Notes: a model not told the origin generated them from the letters alone. A stretch of DNA of 64,000 bases from Marinobacter salsuginis (GCF_009617755.1 NZ_BGZH01000001.1:868001-932000); one strand, 5' to 3'; counted from the stretch's first letter, positions 8,121-20,143 are shown. Numbers and translations are program-made.

Positions 8121-9922
8121 CAGAACCACTCCGGCTTCATATTAAGACAGGTGTCGTCCTGATTGCGAAGCAAGACCAGATCCTGAGCCACGGTTGGCAA
8201 CTCCCAGTGGAAGAAATACTGGGCCGCCTGCAGCTTGCCCTGGTAGAAGTTGCGCTCGTCATCTGTGTTGGCGGAGCCCAGGGCGTGGGCTGCTGCGTTG
8301 GCCTGACGTAGCCACATCCAGGCAACGATAATATGCCCGAACAGGTGCAGGTAGCAGGACGCGTTGGCCAGAGTTTTATCGGGGTCGCCTTCCATCAGTG
8401 ACTTACCCAGGCTTTGGGTAACCTTCACCGCCTGCTGCAGGGTTTCACTCAGGGACAAGGCCCACTGCTGGCACCGATCGGTGGTAGCCGCCTGCAGGTC
8501 CACCTGCATTTCCTGCATCAGTAATTGCAGACCATGACTCTGATCCTGCCAGATCTTCCGGCCCAGCAGATCCAGGGCCTGGATGCCGTTGGTGCCCTCA
8601 TGAATCGGGTTCAGTCGGTTATCGCGCCAGCATTGCTCCACCGGATATTCGCGGGTATAGCCCGCACCACCGTAGACCTGGATGGCCAGATCGTTGGCCT
8701 TGGGGCCGTATTCAGACGGCCAGGCTTTGATCACCGGGGTGAGCAGGTCCAGCAGCTTACCGGCTTCGTGGCGTTTCTGTTCGTCCGGGTGGGTGTGCTG
8801 GTCATCCATCAACCGGGCGCCATAGAGACACAGGGCCAGACCACCCTCACTGTAGGCTTTCTGGGCAAGCAGCATGCGCCTTACATCGGCGTGATCAATG
8901 ATCGGAACCTGCGGGCTTTCCGGATTCTTTTCACTGGCCTTGCGGCCCTGAAGACGATCTTTGGCGTATTCCAGGCTGTGCATGTAACCGCGATAACCGA
9001 TTACGGCAGCACCAAAACCAACACCAACCCGCGCTTCGTTCATCATCTGGAACATGTATTTCAGACCCTGATGGGGTTCGCCAACCAGGTAACCGTGACA
9101 CGGGGCGTCGTCACCGAAGCTCAGTGCCGTTGAGGTGGTACCGCGGTAGCCCAGTTTGTGGATCAAACCGGCCAGGCTTACACCGTTGCGCTCGGTGGGG
9201 TTACCTTCGTCATCCACCAGGAACTTGGGCACGATGAACAGGGAGATGCCCTTCACGCCCGCAGGCGCACCTTTGATTTTGGCCAGCACCATGTGAACGA
9301 TGTTGTCGGTGATGGACTGCTCTCCCCCTGAGATGTAGATCTTGGCACCCTTGATCAGATAGTGCCCTTCGTCGGTGGGCGACGCGGATGTCCGGATATC
9401 TGCCAGGGAAGAGCCGGCGTGGGGCTCGGTCAGGGCCATGGTTCCGCTGAACCGGCCACTGAGCATGTTCGGCAAGAAGGTATTTTTCTGCTTTTCGTTG
9501 CCGAAAACTCGGATGAGGTTGGCGGCAGCCGTGGTCAGGAATGGATAGCCAGCGGTGCCGGGGTTGGCGGCGGTGAAGAAGCCGTTGCAGGCGGCCATGA
9601 CGGATTCAGGCAGCTGCATGCCGCCCAGTTCATAATCGTAACGTCCGGCGATGAAGCCAGCCTGAGCGTAGGCGTCGAAGGCTTCTTTTACCTGCGGAAG
9701 CATCTCGACCTGGCCGTTGACGAATTTCGGCTCGTCTTTGTCTGCGGCGCTGTTGTGGGTGGCGAATTTCTCCCGGGCCATTTTGTCGGCGGTTTCGATG
9801 ACGGCATCGAAGGTGTCGCGGTTGTGTTCGCTGAAGCGCTCGCGGGTGGTGAGGTTTTCGGTATCGAGTACTTCGTATAGCTGGAACGCCAGGTCGCGGC
9901 GGTCGATCAGGGTGTCGGTCAT
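8120..9922 (-). CDS. Acyl-CoA dehydrogenase, long (DmdC/AidB-like) type
   Basis: 600 residues, longer than the ~380 of short acyl-CoA dehydrogenases and matching the family with an extra C-terminal domain. The FAD-dependent first step of acyl-CoA beta-oxidation is expected, with electrons passed to ETF. Visible motifs are MALTEPHAGSSLADI (FAD and substrate binding), KIYISGGEQ, LGYRGTTSTALSFGD, ARVGVGFGAAVIGYRGY, QVYGGAGYTREYPVEQ and NPIHEGTNGIQALDL, whose glutamate is the probable catalytic base. It is followed by a coupled crotonase gene. Divergent from it, 337 bp away, is a GlxA-type AraC regulator. Chain-length preference cannot be read. Confidence 0.93.
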   Translation of the reverse strand: MTDTLIDRRDLAFQLYEVLDTENLTTRERFSEHNRDTFDAVIETADKMAREKFATHNSAADKDEPKFVNGQVEMLPQVKEAFDAYAQAGFIAGRYDYELGGMQLPESVMAACNGFFTAANPGTAGYPFLTTAAANLIRVFGNEKQKNTFLPNMLSGRFSGTMALTEPHAGSSLADIRTSASPTDEGHYLIKGAKIYISGGEQSITDNIVHMVLAKIKGAPAGVKGISLFIVPKFLVDDEGNPTERNGVSLAGLIHKLGYRGTTSTALSFGDDAPCHGYLVGEPHQGLKYMFQMMNEARVGVGFGAAVIGYRGYMHSLEYAKDRLQGRKASEKNPESPQVPIIDHADVRRMLLAQKAYSEGGLALCLYGARLMDDQHTHPDEQKRHEAGKLLDLLTPVIKAWPSEYGPKANDLAIQVYGGAGYTREYPVEQCWRDNRLNPIHEGTNGIQALDLLGRKIWQDQSHGLQLLMQEMQVDLQAATTDRCQQWALSLSETLQQAVKVTQSLGKSLMEGDPDKTLANASCYLHLFGHIIVAWMWLRQANAAAHALGSANTDDERNFYQGKLQAAQYFFHWELPTVAQDLVLLRNQDDTCLNMKPEWF

Positions 9923-9986
9923 GCTTGGTCTCCTGTTTGTTGTCGACAGCCTCTCACAACTGGTTTTTTCTGGGAACCGGCGTTTA

Positions 9987-10003
9987 TGACATAATTATGG
10001 TCA
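9987..10003. promoter_or_regulatory. Palindrome in the acyl-CoA dehydrogenase / AraC divergent region
   Basis: A perfect 10-base palindrome CATAATTATG (9990-9999), flanked by TGA on one side and (G)TCA on the other, lies 65 bp upstream of the acyl-CoA dehydrogenase start. It is AT-rich in a GC-rich background and is a candidate operator or core-promoter element. The regulator is not known. Confidence 0.35.
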
Positions 10004-10054
10004 ATATTGCCATCCCATTGCCTCGCAACATTTAACAGACGTTTGGCGACCGGC

Positions 10055-10241
10055 CGCCAACGGGGTATTGCCTCCCGGGACACGCTGTGAATACCCCTGC
10101 GGGGTCCAGCCTGCAATCACAGATTGCAGTCGTTCGGCTGTGGCATGAAACTTCGCTTCATAAACGCTCGGCCTCACCCCTGTACGCTTGACTGCAGCAT
10201 CCATGCTGCAGACAGTCCCGGGAGGCAATACCCCGCTGGCG
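10055..10241. repeat. Long palindromic repeat element, copy 2 (enlarged)
   Basis: 27-base outer arms (10055-10081 and 10215-10241) match as reverse complements at 26 positions. The core starts ACGCTGTGAATACC and ends with TACGCTTGA, CTGCAGCATCCATGCTGCAG and ACAG, as in the other copies. In place of the first small hairpin there is an extra ~75 bases containing further hairpins (TGCAATC-ACA-GATTGCA; ATGAA-ACTTCGC-TTCAT). It fills most of the 337-bp region between the divergent acyl-CoA dehydrogenase and AraC genes and ends 18 bp before the AraC start. I see no gene in this region. Confidence 0.8.
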
Positions 10242-10259
10242 CCCTACTTTGGAGTTTGT

Positions 10260-11255
10260 ATGCGGACCGTTTCTGTCATTGGTTTTGACGGGGCACTTGC
10301 CAGTGCCATTACCGGGATTATTGATCTTTTCCGACTTGCGGGCGTTACCTGGGCGCGGATCAACGATGAAACGCCAGCACCCCAATTCACAACTCGGCTT
10401 CTTACTAAAGATGGCACGCCTTGCCGTTGCATTAACGGGCTGACCATTCAGCCAGACGGAGCCTGGAATGATCTGCTGCCAGGGGGCGACGACAGTGATC
10501 TGGTGGTAATCCCGACAATTGGTGGTCCGATCGATGTTGTGCTGACAGGGAATTCGGAGCTCATAGAGTGGCTTGGCGCCTTTCGGTCGTCAGACGCCGG
10601 GCAGGTCCGGGTGGCCAGTAACTGTACCGGGGCGTTCATGCTGGCCGAGGCGGGGCTGTTGGATGGTCGGCAAGCGACGACACACTGGGGGTTCAGCCAT
10701 CAGTTTCGGCAGCGTTTCCCGGCGGTGAACATGCAGCCGGACAAGCTCGTTACGGTGGACGGCGACGTTGCCTGTGCCGGGGGCGGGATGGCCTGGTGGG
10801 ATCTGGGGATCTATCTGGTGGAAAGGTACGCGGGGGCACAAGTCGCAAGGGAGCTGGCGAAGGCGTTTGTGATTGATGCAGGGCGGACCAGTCAGGCGCC
10901 CTACAGTGCACTACAGGCCCGGCGCTACCATTCCGATGCTGCCATTCTGAAGCTTCAGGACTGGCTGGATAGCCATTACAGTGAACCCGTCACCCTCCAC
11001 CGCATGGCTTCTTTGGGCGGACTCACCGAGCGTTCCCTGATTCGCCGGTTCAAGGCAGCCACCGGCGATACACCCACAGGGTACCTGCAGCTTCTACGGA
11101 TCGAGGTTGCACGTCAGCATTTGGAGAAATCGCGGTCACCGATTGATGAAATCACGCAATTGGTAGGCTATGAGGACGTGAGCTCGTTCACTCGTCTGTT
11201 CCGCAAACACACCGGGCTATCCCCGGGTGCTTACCGGTCCCGCTTTGTCAGGTAA
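10260..11255 (+). CDS. GlxA-family AraC-type transcriptional regulator (DJ-1/PfpI domain)
   Basis: 331 residues from the ATG at 10260 (GGAG seven bases upstream; a longer frame would run into the repeat element). The N-terminal ~200 residues are a DJ-1/PfpI-like amidotransferase fold, with VASNCTGAFMLAEAGLLDG and ATTHWGF as in GlxA proteins. The C-terminal ~100 residues form the AraC double helix-turn-helix, with LHRMASLGGLTERSLIRRF and ITQLVGYEDVSSFTRLFRKH, and end TGLSPGAYRSRF. It probably senses a small metabolite and activates a nearby operon. The divergent acyl-CoA dehydrogenase/crotonase pair is the natural candidate, by position only. Confidence 0.92.
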   Translation: MRTVSVIGFDGALASAITGIIDLFRLAGVTWARINDETPAPQFTTRLLTKDGTPCRCINGLTIQPDGAWNDLLPGGDDSDLVVIPTIGGPIDVVLTGNSELIEWLGAFRSSDAGQVRVASNCTGAFMLAEAGLLDGRQATTHWGFSHQFRQRFPAVNMQPDKLVTVDGDVACAGGGMAWWDLGIYLVERYAGAQVARELAKAFVIDAGRTSQAPYSALQARRYHSDAAILKLQDWLDSHYSEPVTLHRMASLGGLTERSLIRRFKAATGDTPTGYLQLLRIEVARQHLEKSRSPIDEITQLVGYEDVSSFTRLFRKHTGLSPGAYRSRFVR

Positions 11256-11364
11256 TGTTGCCACCCCCCGACTGGCCCGGGTTATGCATCGGTTTTCAGC
11301 GAAGGCCAACATCCGGTCTTGAACGTAAAGAATACCGACAGGTGTCACTTTGGGGAGGCCCGCC

Positions 11365-11529
11365 ATGAACGCACCGATCAGACAAAGCCAGGCAGATATC
11401 TTGAGCAAGCTGTACGACATGAAACGAAAGCAAATCGAGCAGGCGATGCAGCAGGGAAACAGCCTTCGGTGTCAGGTACTTGAAGCAGAAGCCGAAGCAA
11501 TTTCCAATGCACTGAAAGCCGCCCGTTAA
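11365..11529 (+). CDS. 54-residue small protein of unknown function
   Basis: ATG at 11365 is preceded by a strong GGGGAGG site six bases away and ends with TAA at 11529. The protein (starting MNAPIRQSQADILSKLYDMK, ending ISNALKAAR) is almost wholly predicted alpha-helix, rich in Gln, Ala, Lys and Glu, with no membrane segment and one Cys. Codon use resembles neighbouring genes. It lies between the AraC regulator (same strand, 109 bp upstream) and a convergent CorC-like gene 15 bp downstream. A helical-hairpin or regulator-like small protein is possible. No family was recognised. Confidence 0.7.
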   Translation: MNAPIRQSQADILSKLYDMKRKQIEQAMQQGNSLRCQVLEAEAEAISNALKAAR

Positions 11530-11544
11530 ACCTCACATCCCTGT

Positions 11545-14627
<3,083 letters not shown>

Positions 14628-14653
14628 TCATAAAATATTTATCGGGAGTATAC

Positions 14654-14671
14654 ACTTGATCAATGGCAAGT
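14654..14671. promoter_or_regulatory. ACTTG-N8-CAAGT dyad at the fadH promoter
   Basis: Perfect 5-base arms, ACTTG (14654-14658) and CAAGT (14667-14671), lie 36 bp before the fadH start and next to a minus-strand TATACT. The spacing fits a TetR-type operator covering the core promoter. The regulator is unknown. Confidence 0.35.
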
Positions 14672-14706
14672 TGACTTGACCTTCCAGACGGGCCACGTAT
14701 CATCGG

Positions 14707-14718
14707 CAAACAAGTTTG
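14707..14718. promoter_or_regulatory. PsrA-type palindrome upstream of fadH
   Basis: CAAAC-AA-GTTTG is a perfect inverted repeat matching the known PsrA pattern (C/G)AAAC-N2-4-GTTT(G/C). PsrA is a TetR-family fatty-acid sensor that controls beta-oxidation genes in pseudomonads. The site is 88 bp upstream of fadH. Function here is inferred. Confidence 0.5.
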
Positions 14719-14971
14719 ACTGACGGAGCAACCATGACCGCAAGGTCCTTCGGCTGCACAAGAGTTACCCGCCCACCTGTTACCGCTGACATCGCGCGGC
14801 ACCGGGGACGTCTACCGTACTTCCCGGATCCGCCTCGTCTCAGCTGATCCACGCCATCCCCTGTGCCGTAATGGCATCTTTGCCCAATGTGCAGGGTGGC
14901 CGGCCTGAGACTAGACTCTGGCAAACATGCCTTCAATACTCACGTAAAAGAAAACCAATAACGAGGTTGCG

Positions 14972-17773
14972 ATGTCGCTACCGCTGGTTGTTTTACTGCC
15001 TTTTCTGGGTGCCATAGCCGCACCCCTGTTCGCCCAGGGCGGCAGAACGGCGATAGCCGTTGCATCTTCAGTACCCGCACTGATCGCTCTGGCAGCCCTA
15101 TTCCCTCATTGGGAAACCCTTGCTGACGGCGGCGTGGTTCTGCACAGCTACGAATGGCTCCCTGCCCTGGGCCTCTCATTCAGTTTCCGGCTGGATGGAT
15201 TGTCGCTGCTGTTCGCCCTGCTGATCCTGATTATCGGGCTGCTGATCATTCTTTACTCTCGTTATTACCTGAAAGCTCACGAGAACGTCGGCAAGTTCTA
15301 CGCCCTTCTGCTCTGTTTCAAGGGCTCGATGTTGGGCATCGTGCTTTCCAGCAACCTGTTGCTGATGATGATCTTCTGGGAACTGACCAGTCTGACCTCG
15401 TTCCTGTTGATCAGTTTCTGGACACACAAGCAGGACGCCCGTCGCGGCGCCCGGATGGCCCTTGCGGTCACTGGTGGCGGTGGCCTAGCGCTACTGGCCG
15501 GCATACTGATCATTGGCAATATCGTCGGCAGCTTCGAACTCGATGACGTGCTGGCAGCCGGTGACCAGATCAAGGCCCATTCCATGTACCCGGTCGCCCT
15601 GACACTGGTTCTGCTGGGCGCGTTCACCAAATCGGCCCAATTTCCGTTCCATTTCTGGTTACCCCATGCCATGCAGGCGCCTACCCCGGTATCGGCCTAC
15701 CTGCACTCTGCCACAATGGTGAAAGCCGGCATCTTCCTGATGGCCCGGCTCTATCCGGCTCTGGCAGGCACCGAGCAATGGTTCTACATGGTCAGCTTTA
15801 CCGGCATGGCCACCCTGCTCATTGGCGCCTATGTCGCCATGTTCAAGCATGACCTCAAAGGCCTGCTGGCCCATTCAACGGTCAGCCACCTGGGCTTGAT
15901 CACGCTGCTGTTCGGGATGGGTACGCAGCTGGCTGCAGTGGCGGCGGTTTTCCATGTCATCAACCACGCCACCTTTAAAGCCTCCCTGTTTATGGCTGCC
16001 GGTATCATCGACCATGAAACCGGTACCCGGGATATGCGCCGCATCAACGGGCTGTGGCGTTACATGCCACACACCGCCACCCTGGCCATGGTCGCGGCGT
16101 CATCCATGGCCGGTGTACCACTGCTGAACGGCTTCCTGAGCAAGGAAATGTTCTTTGCCGAATCCCTGGAGCTGAATCTCCCGGGACTTATAGCCTGGCT
16201 ACCCCCGATTGTTGCGACCCTGGCCGGGATTTTCGCAGTGGCGTATTCAGCGCGTTTTGTCCACGATGTGTTCTTCAATGGCAAACCGGTGGATCTTCCG
16301 ATCTACCCACCCCATGAACCACCGCGCTATATGAAATTCCCGGTGGAGATCCTGGTGTTTGCGTGCATCATGGTAGGCGTGTTCCCGGCGGTGTCTGTCG
16401 GTCCGCTACTCTATATTGCCGCCTCGGCCACGCTTGGCGGTGATGTGCCGGATTACACCCTGTCTGTCTACCATGGATTCAACCTTCCATTGCTCATGAG
16501 TTTCGTCGCCTTCTTTGGTGGCCTGCTCATGTACAGTCAGCGTCAGCGTTTCTTCGATTTCCACGCCCGATTCAAGGAAATTGACGAAAAAGCTGTCTTC
16601 GAAGCGGTGGTCCTGAGGGTCGTCGACCTGGCCAACAGGTTTACCACGCGTATCGAGAACGGTTCGCTTCAACGATACGCATTGCTGCTTTTCGTCAGTG
16701 TTATTGCCGTTGCCGCAGCGCCACTTCTTGATTTGGGGATTTTCGTCGGGCAGAACGGATTGAGTCCGATTGATGCACCTACGACGATTGCGGCTGGCAT
16801 CCTTATTCTTTGCGCCCTGGCAACCGCTACTCTGCACCGGCAGCGTTTTTATGCACTGGTTCTGCTTAGCGTGGTGGGCCTGATTGTGGCCCTGGCCTTC
16901 GCCCGATTCTCGGCGCCGGATCTTGCCATGACCCAGCTGTCTGTAGAGGTTGTGACTATCGTTCTTCTGATGCTCGCACTTTTCTACATGCCGTCCTGGA
17001 CTCCAATAGAAACCCCAATGAAACGGCGTTTGCGGGACATGGTTATCGCAGGAGCTGCAGGTATCGGTATGACGCTGGTCACGCTCGCCATGCTGACCCA
17101 GCCATTCAGTTCAATTTCTGAGTTTTTCCTGGAGAACAGCAAAATCGGCGGCGGTGGCACCAACGTGGTCAACGTAATTCTGGTGGACTTCCGTGGCTTC
17201 GATACCCTCGGGGAAATCGCCGTGTTGGCTATTGCCGCCCTCGGCATTTACGCCATGCTCAAAAACACGGCCCTGACACCACCCCCAAGTGATGGCGAGG
17301 GACACGCATGGACCCGGGATGCCTATCCGCTGATGCTTCGCCAGATTGCGCGCCCGATGTTACCACTGGCTCTGATGGTATCGGTGTTCATTTTCCTGCG
17401 AGGCCACAACCTGCCTGGCGGCGGGTTCATCGCCGGCCTGATCACCTCGGTGGCGCTCATTCTCCAGTACATTGCCAGTGGCATGATCTGGACCCAGGAC
17501 CGGATTCCATTCCGTTATCACAATGTAATTGGTCTGGGCCTTCTGTTCGCAACGATTGCTGGCGTCGGAAGTTTTGCCTTCGGTTACCCATTCCTGACGT
17601 CCACGTTCGGCTACATAACCTGGCCGGTAGTAGGAAAATTCGAAGTTGCTTCCGCCCTGGTTTTTGACCTCGGCGTCTATCTGACGGTTATCGGAGCCAC
17701 TCTGCTTGCGCTGGTGAGTATTGGACGGCTGTCGCCCCACTCGGCTATCAAGAGTAAAAAGGAGGGTGCGTAA
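14972..17773 (+). CDS. mrpA: Mrp-type Na+/H+ antiporter subunit A fused to subunit B
   Basis: 933 residues, start after GAGG. The N-terminal ~500 residues are the NuoL/MrpA proton-channel fold, with the conserved segments LLMMIFWELTSLTSFLLISFW, KSAQFPFHFWLPHAMQAPTPVSAYLHSATMVKAG and AHSTVSHLG in separate helices. The C-terminal region (about 800-933) is the MrpB/MnhB domain (LMVSVFIFLRGHNLPGGGFIAGLI), so A and B are one polypeptide as in group 2 (Pha-type) Mrp systems. The complex exchanges cytoplasmic Na+ (or K+) for external protons and matters for salt and alkali tolerance. It is the first gene of a six-gene operon and its stop overlaps the mrpC start. Confidence 0.95.
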   Translation: MSLPLVVLLPFLGAIAAPLFAQGGRTAIAVASSVPALIALAALFPHWETLADGGVVLHSYEWLPALGLSFSFRLDGLSLLFALLILIIGLLIILYSRYYLKAHENVGKFYALLLCFKGSMLGIVLSSNLLLMMIFWELTSLTSFLLISFWTHKQDARRGARMALAVTGGGGLALLAGILIIGNIVGSFELDDVLAAGDQIKAHSMYPVALTLVLLGAFTKSAQFPFHFWLPHAMQAPTPVSAYLHSATMVKAGIFLMARLYPALAGTEQWFYMVSFTGMATLLIGAYVAMFKHDLKGLLAHSTVSHLGLITLLFGMGTQLAAVAAVFHVINHATFKASLFMAAGIIDHETGTRDMRRINGLWRYMPHTATLAMVAASSMAGVPLLNGFLSKEMFFAESLELNLPGLIAWLPPIVATLAGIFAVAYSARFVHDVFFNGKPVDLPIYPPHEPPRYMKFPVEILVFACIMVGVFPAVSVGPLLYIAASATLGGDVPDYTLSVYHGFNLPLLMSFVAFFGGLLMYSQRQRFFDFHARFKEIDEKAVFEAVVLRVVDLANRFTTRIENGSLQRYALLLFVSVIAVAAAPLLDLGIFVGQNGLSPIDAPTTIAAGILILCALATATLHRQRFYALVLLSVVGLIVALAFARFSAPDLAMTQLSVEVVTIVLLMLALFYMPSWTPIETPMKRRLRDMVIAGAAGIGMTLVTLAMLTQPFSSISEFFLENSKIGGGGTNVVNVILVDFRGFDTLGEIAVLAIAALGIYAMLKNTALTPPPSDGEGHAWTRDAYPLMLRQIARPMLPLALMVSVFIFLRGHNLPGGGFIAGLITSVALILQYIASGMIWTQDRIPFRYHNVIGLGLLFATIAGVGSFAFGYPFLTSTFGYITWPVVGKFEVASALVFDLGVYLTVIGATLLALVSIGRLSPHSAIKSKKEGA

Positions 17774-18141
17774 TGGAGCTCGTTTTCGCACTGGTTATTG
17801 GCGCCCTGACGGCATCCGGCGTTTATCTGATTCTGCGGTCACGCACCTTCCCCGTGGTGGTCGGTCTGACCATGCTTTCCTACGGCGTGAACCTGTTCCT
17901 GTTTTCCAGCGGTCGCCTGGCGACGGGCCAGCAGCCAGTGCTCGGCACTGCAGCTACCCACTCAGACCCACTGCCACAGGCGCTGGTACTGACGGCTATC
18001 GTGATTGGCTTCGCCATGACGGCATTCGTTGTGGTGTTGTCGCTGCGAAACCTGGCAGACAACGATGACGATCATGTTGATGGCAAGCAGCCCTACAAAT
18101 CGCCTGCTCCGGAAGAAGAAGAGGAGGTAACCGGTAAATGA
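17773..18141 (+). CDS. mrpC: Mrp antiporter subunit C (NuoK-like)
   Basis: 122 residues. The ATG overlaps the mrpA stop by one base (TAATG) and follows GGAGGG. Three membrane helices (VFALVIGALTASGVYLILRS, FPVVVGLTMLSYGVNLFLF, ALVLTAIVIGFAMTAFVVVL) match the NuoK/MrpC family. The motif DPLPQALVLTAIVIGFA is characteristic of MrpC. The tail is hydrophilic and ends with a Glu-rich stretch. It is part of the hydrophobic membrane core of the Mrp cation/proton antiporter. Its stop overlaps the mrpD start by four bases (ATGA), so translation is coupled through the operon. Confidence 0.94.
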   Translation: MELVFALVIGALTASGVYLILRSRTFPVVVGLTMLSYGVNLFLFSSGRLATGQQPVLGTAATHSDPLPQALVLTAIVIGFAMTAFVVVLSLRNLADNDDDHVDGKQPYKSPAPEEEEEVTGK

Positions 18142-19655
18142 ACCATTGGCTTACCGCTCCTGTTCTTATTCCGCTGCTTGGTGGCATTCTTCAGGCTTTC
18201 ATGGGTTATGCGCCTATCAGTCTGCGCCGCACCCTGGCGCTGGCGACAACTGTGTTGATCCTGGTCTCAGCGATCGTGCTTTTGGTTTTGGCAGACGATG
18301 GCAGCTATCGGATCTATGCGTTTGGCAACTGGCAGCCGCCCTTCGGGATTGTTCTGGTACTGGATCGCCTCGCTGCGCTGATGCTGGTGATGACAGCCGT
18401 GCTGGCCCTGTTTTGCCATATCTATGCCATTGGCGGGGCCGATGAAGGAAACCGCCAGTTCCACGCCTTGTTCCTGTTCCAGATCATGGGCCTGAACATT
18501 GCCTTCCTCACCGGTGACCTATTTAACCTTTTCGTTGCCTTCGAGGTGTTACTCATTGCCTCTTACGGCTTGCTGATGCACGGCGGGGGAACCGTCAGAA
18601 CCGTCCCCGGCCTGCACTACGTGGTACTGAATCTCGCCGGTTCCGCCATTTTCCTCATCAGTGTCGGGATGATCTACAGTGTCACCGGCACCCTGAACAT
18701 GGCCGATCTGGCAGTAAAAATTCCCCAGGTCTCGGGCGAGGACGTGAATATCGTCAAGGCTGGAGGGATGATGCTTCTCGTCGTCTTCGGCCTGAAAGCA
18801 GCCATTCTGCCCCTGTGCTTCTGGCTACCCAGGGCCTACTCAAAAGCCACGGCTCCGGTCGCCGCATTGTTTGCAGTCATGACCAAGGTTGGAATTTATG
18901 CGATTTTGCGCGTGTATTTGCTGATTTTCGGCGACGATGCTGGCGAATTGGCAAACCTTGGTATGGACTGGCTGTTCCCGATTGCCCTGGCCACCCTAGC
19001 CATGGGCGTTGTTGGAGCACTGGGTTCTGGCAGCCTGAAAACCCTGATCGCATGGCAGGTCATCATTTCCGTGGGCACATTACTGGCTCCGATATCGCTC
19101 GGCTCCGAAGCCGGGCTGTCCGCTGCCCTCTTCTATCTGCTGAGCACAACCTGGACGGTTGGTGGCCTGTTCCTCGTCTCGGAACTGGTGGCCAACCAAC
19201 GAGGCTCTGCTCAGGATCGCATCGTTACGGCCCCCAAAATGCAGAATCGTACCTTCCTGAGCGTGCTGTTCCTGGTCGGAGCCGTTGCCGCAGCAGGGCT
19301 ACCACCACTGAGTGGATTCTTTGGCAAGTTGCTGATTCTGCAATCCGTTCAGTCGGGAACTGAAATGGCCTGGCTATGGTCTGTACTGCTTATTGGCAGC
19401 TTCCTGACCGTTATCGCGTACAGTCGTGCGGGCAGTATTGTTTTCTGGCGGACTGTGGATGGCCATCTGGAAAAGCCTGACCCCCTCAACGGCCGGATTT
19501 CCGTCGCAGCCGGCGCCCTGACTGCCCTGGCGGTTGCGATAGTGGTCCTGGCAGGGCCAATAACACGCTACACCGATGAGACGGCGGCCCAACTCTTTAA
19601 CAACGATGCCTATATCAACATCTTGCAGACCCCCGTGGTCGGGGAGGATGACTGA
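18138..19655 (+). CDS. mrpD: Mrp antiporter subunit D (NuoN/NuoM-like)
   Basis: 505 residues with about 14 hydrophobic helices, the usual size for MrpD. The conserved proton-channel segments are present, including LTGDLFNLFVAFEVLLIASYG, with the helix-5 glutamate, and FGLKAAILPLCFWLPRAYSKA, with the helix lysine. MrpD is one of the two large subunits homologous to the proton-pumping subunits of complex I and is essential for cation/proton exchange. It overlaps mrpC by four bases and abuts mrpE, whose ATG shares one base with its stop codon (TGATG). Confidence 0.95.
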   Translation: MNHWLTAPVLIPLLGGILQAFMGYAPISLRRTLALATTVLILVSAIVLLVLADDGSYRIYAFGNWQPPFGIVLVLDRLAALMLVMTAVLALFCHIYAIGGADEGNRQFHALFLFQIMGLNIAFLTGDLFNLFVAFEVLLIASYGLLMHGGGTVRTVPGLHYVVLNLAGSAIFLISVGMIYSVTGTLNMADLAVKIPQVSGEDVNIVKAGGMMLLVVFGLKAAILPLCFWLPRAYSKATAPVAALFAVMTKVGIYAILRVYLLIFGDDAGELANLGMDWLFPIALATLAMGVVGALGSGSLKTLIAWQVIISVGTLLAPISLGSEAGLSAALFYLLSTTWTVGGLFLVSELVANQRGSAQDRIVTAPKMQNRTFLSVLFLVGAVAAAGLPPLSGFFGKLLILQSVQSGTEMAWLWSVLLIGSFLTVIAYSRAGSIVFWRTVDGHLEKPDPLNGRISVAAGALTALAVAIVVLAGPITRYTDETAAQLFNNDAYINILQTPVVGEDD

Positions 19656-20143
19656 TGCTTGATCGATTGAGTTTTCCGCAACCGTGGTTGAGCCTGATCC
19701 TTTTTACGACCTGGCAGTTGCTGAGTGATGGCGTGTCCGGAGCCAGCGTTGTGATGGGGATCATTCTCGCCTGGCTGATCCCCCAAATCACCCAGGGATT
19801 CTGGCCTGAGCGACCGGCATTTATTAAATCCTGGAAGATGCCTGCCTATCTGGCCATCGTGTTGAAAGACATTGTGGTGGCCAGTTTCTCTGTGGCACGT
19901 CTGATTCTGAGCCCGCGCCAGCCAAGGCCAATCTTCGTCTGTTACCCGCTTCAGCTTGAGCATCCGCTGGCCATTTCAATTCTCGCCAGCACGATTTCCC
20001 TGACGCCGGGCACCGTATCTGCCGATGTCAGTGATGACCAGAAAACATTGCTGATCCATACTCTGGATGCTGGCAGCGATCAGGAGGTCATTGACGCCAT
20101 TCACAAGCGCTATGAGAAGCCACTGATGGAGATGTTCCAATGA
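19655..20143 (+). CDS. mrpE: Mrp antiporter subunit E
   Basis: 162 residues. Two hydrophobic segments near the start (LSLILFTTWQLLSDGV, VVMGIILAWLIPQIT) are followed by a helix AYLAIVLKDIVVASFSVARLIL and a soluble tail. The segment SILASTISLTPGTVSADVSDD is the signature of MrpE/PhaE proteins. Its exact role in the complex is less clear than for A and D, but it is needed for assembly or full activity in known systems. Start and stop overlap the neighbours by one and four bases. Confidence 0.94.
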   Translation: MLDRLSFPQPWLSLILFTTWQLLSDGVSGASVVMGIILAWLIPQITQGFWPERPAFIKSWKMPAYLAIVLKDIVVASFSVARLILSPRQPRPIFVCYPLQLEHPLAISILASTISLTPGTVSADVSDDQKTLLIHTLDAGSDQEVIDAIHKRYEKPLMEMFQ

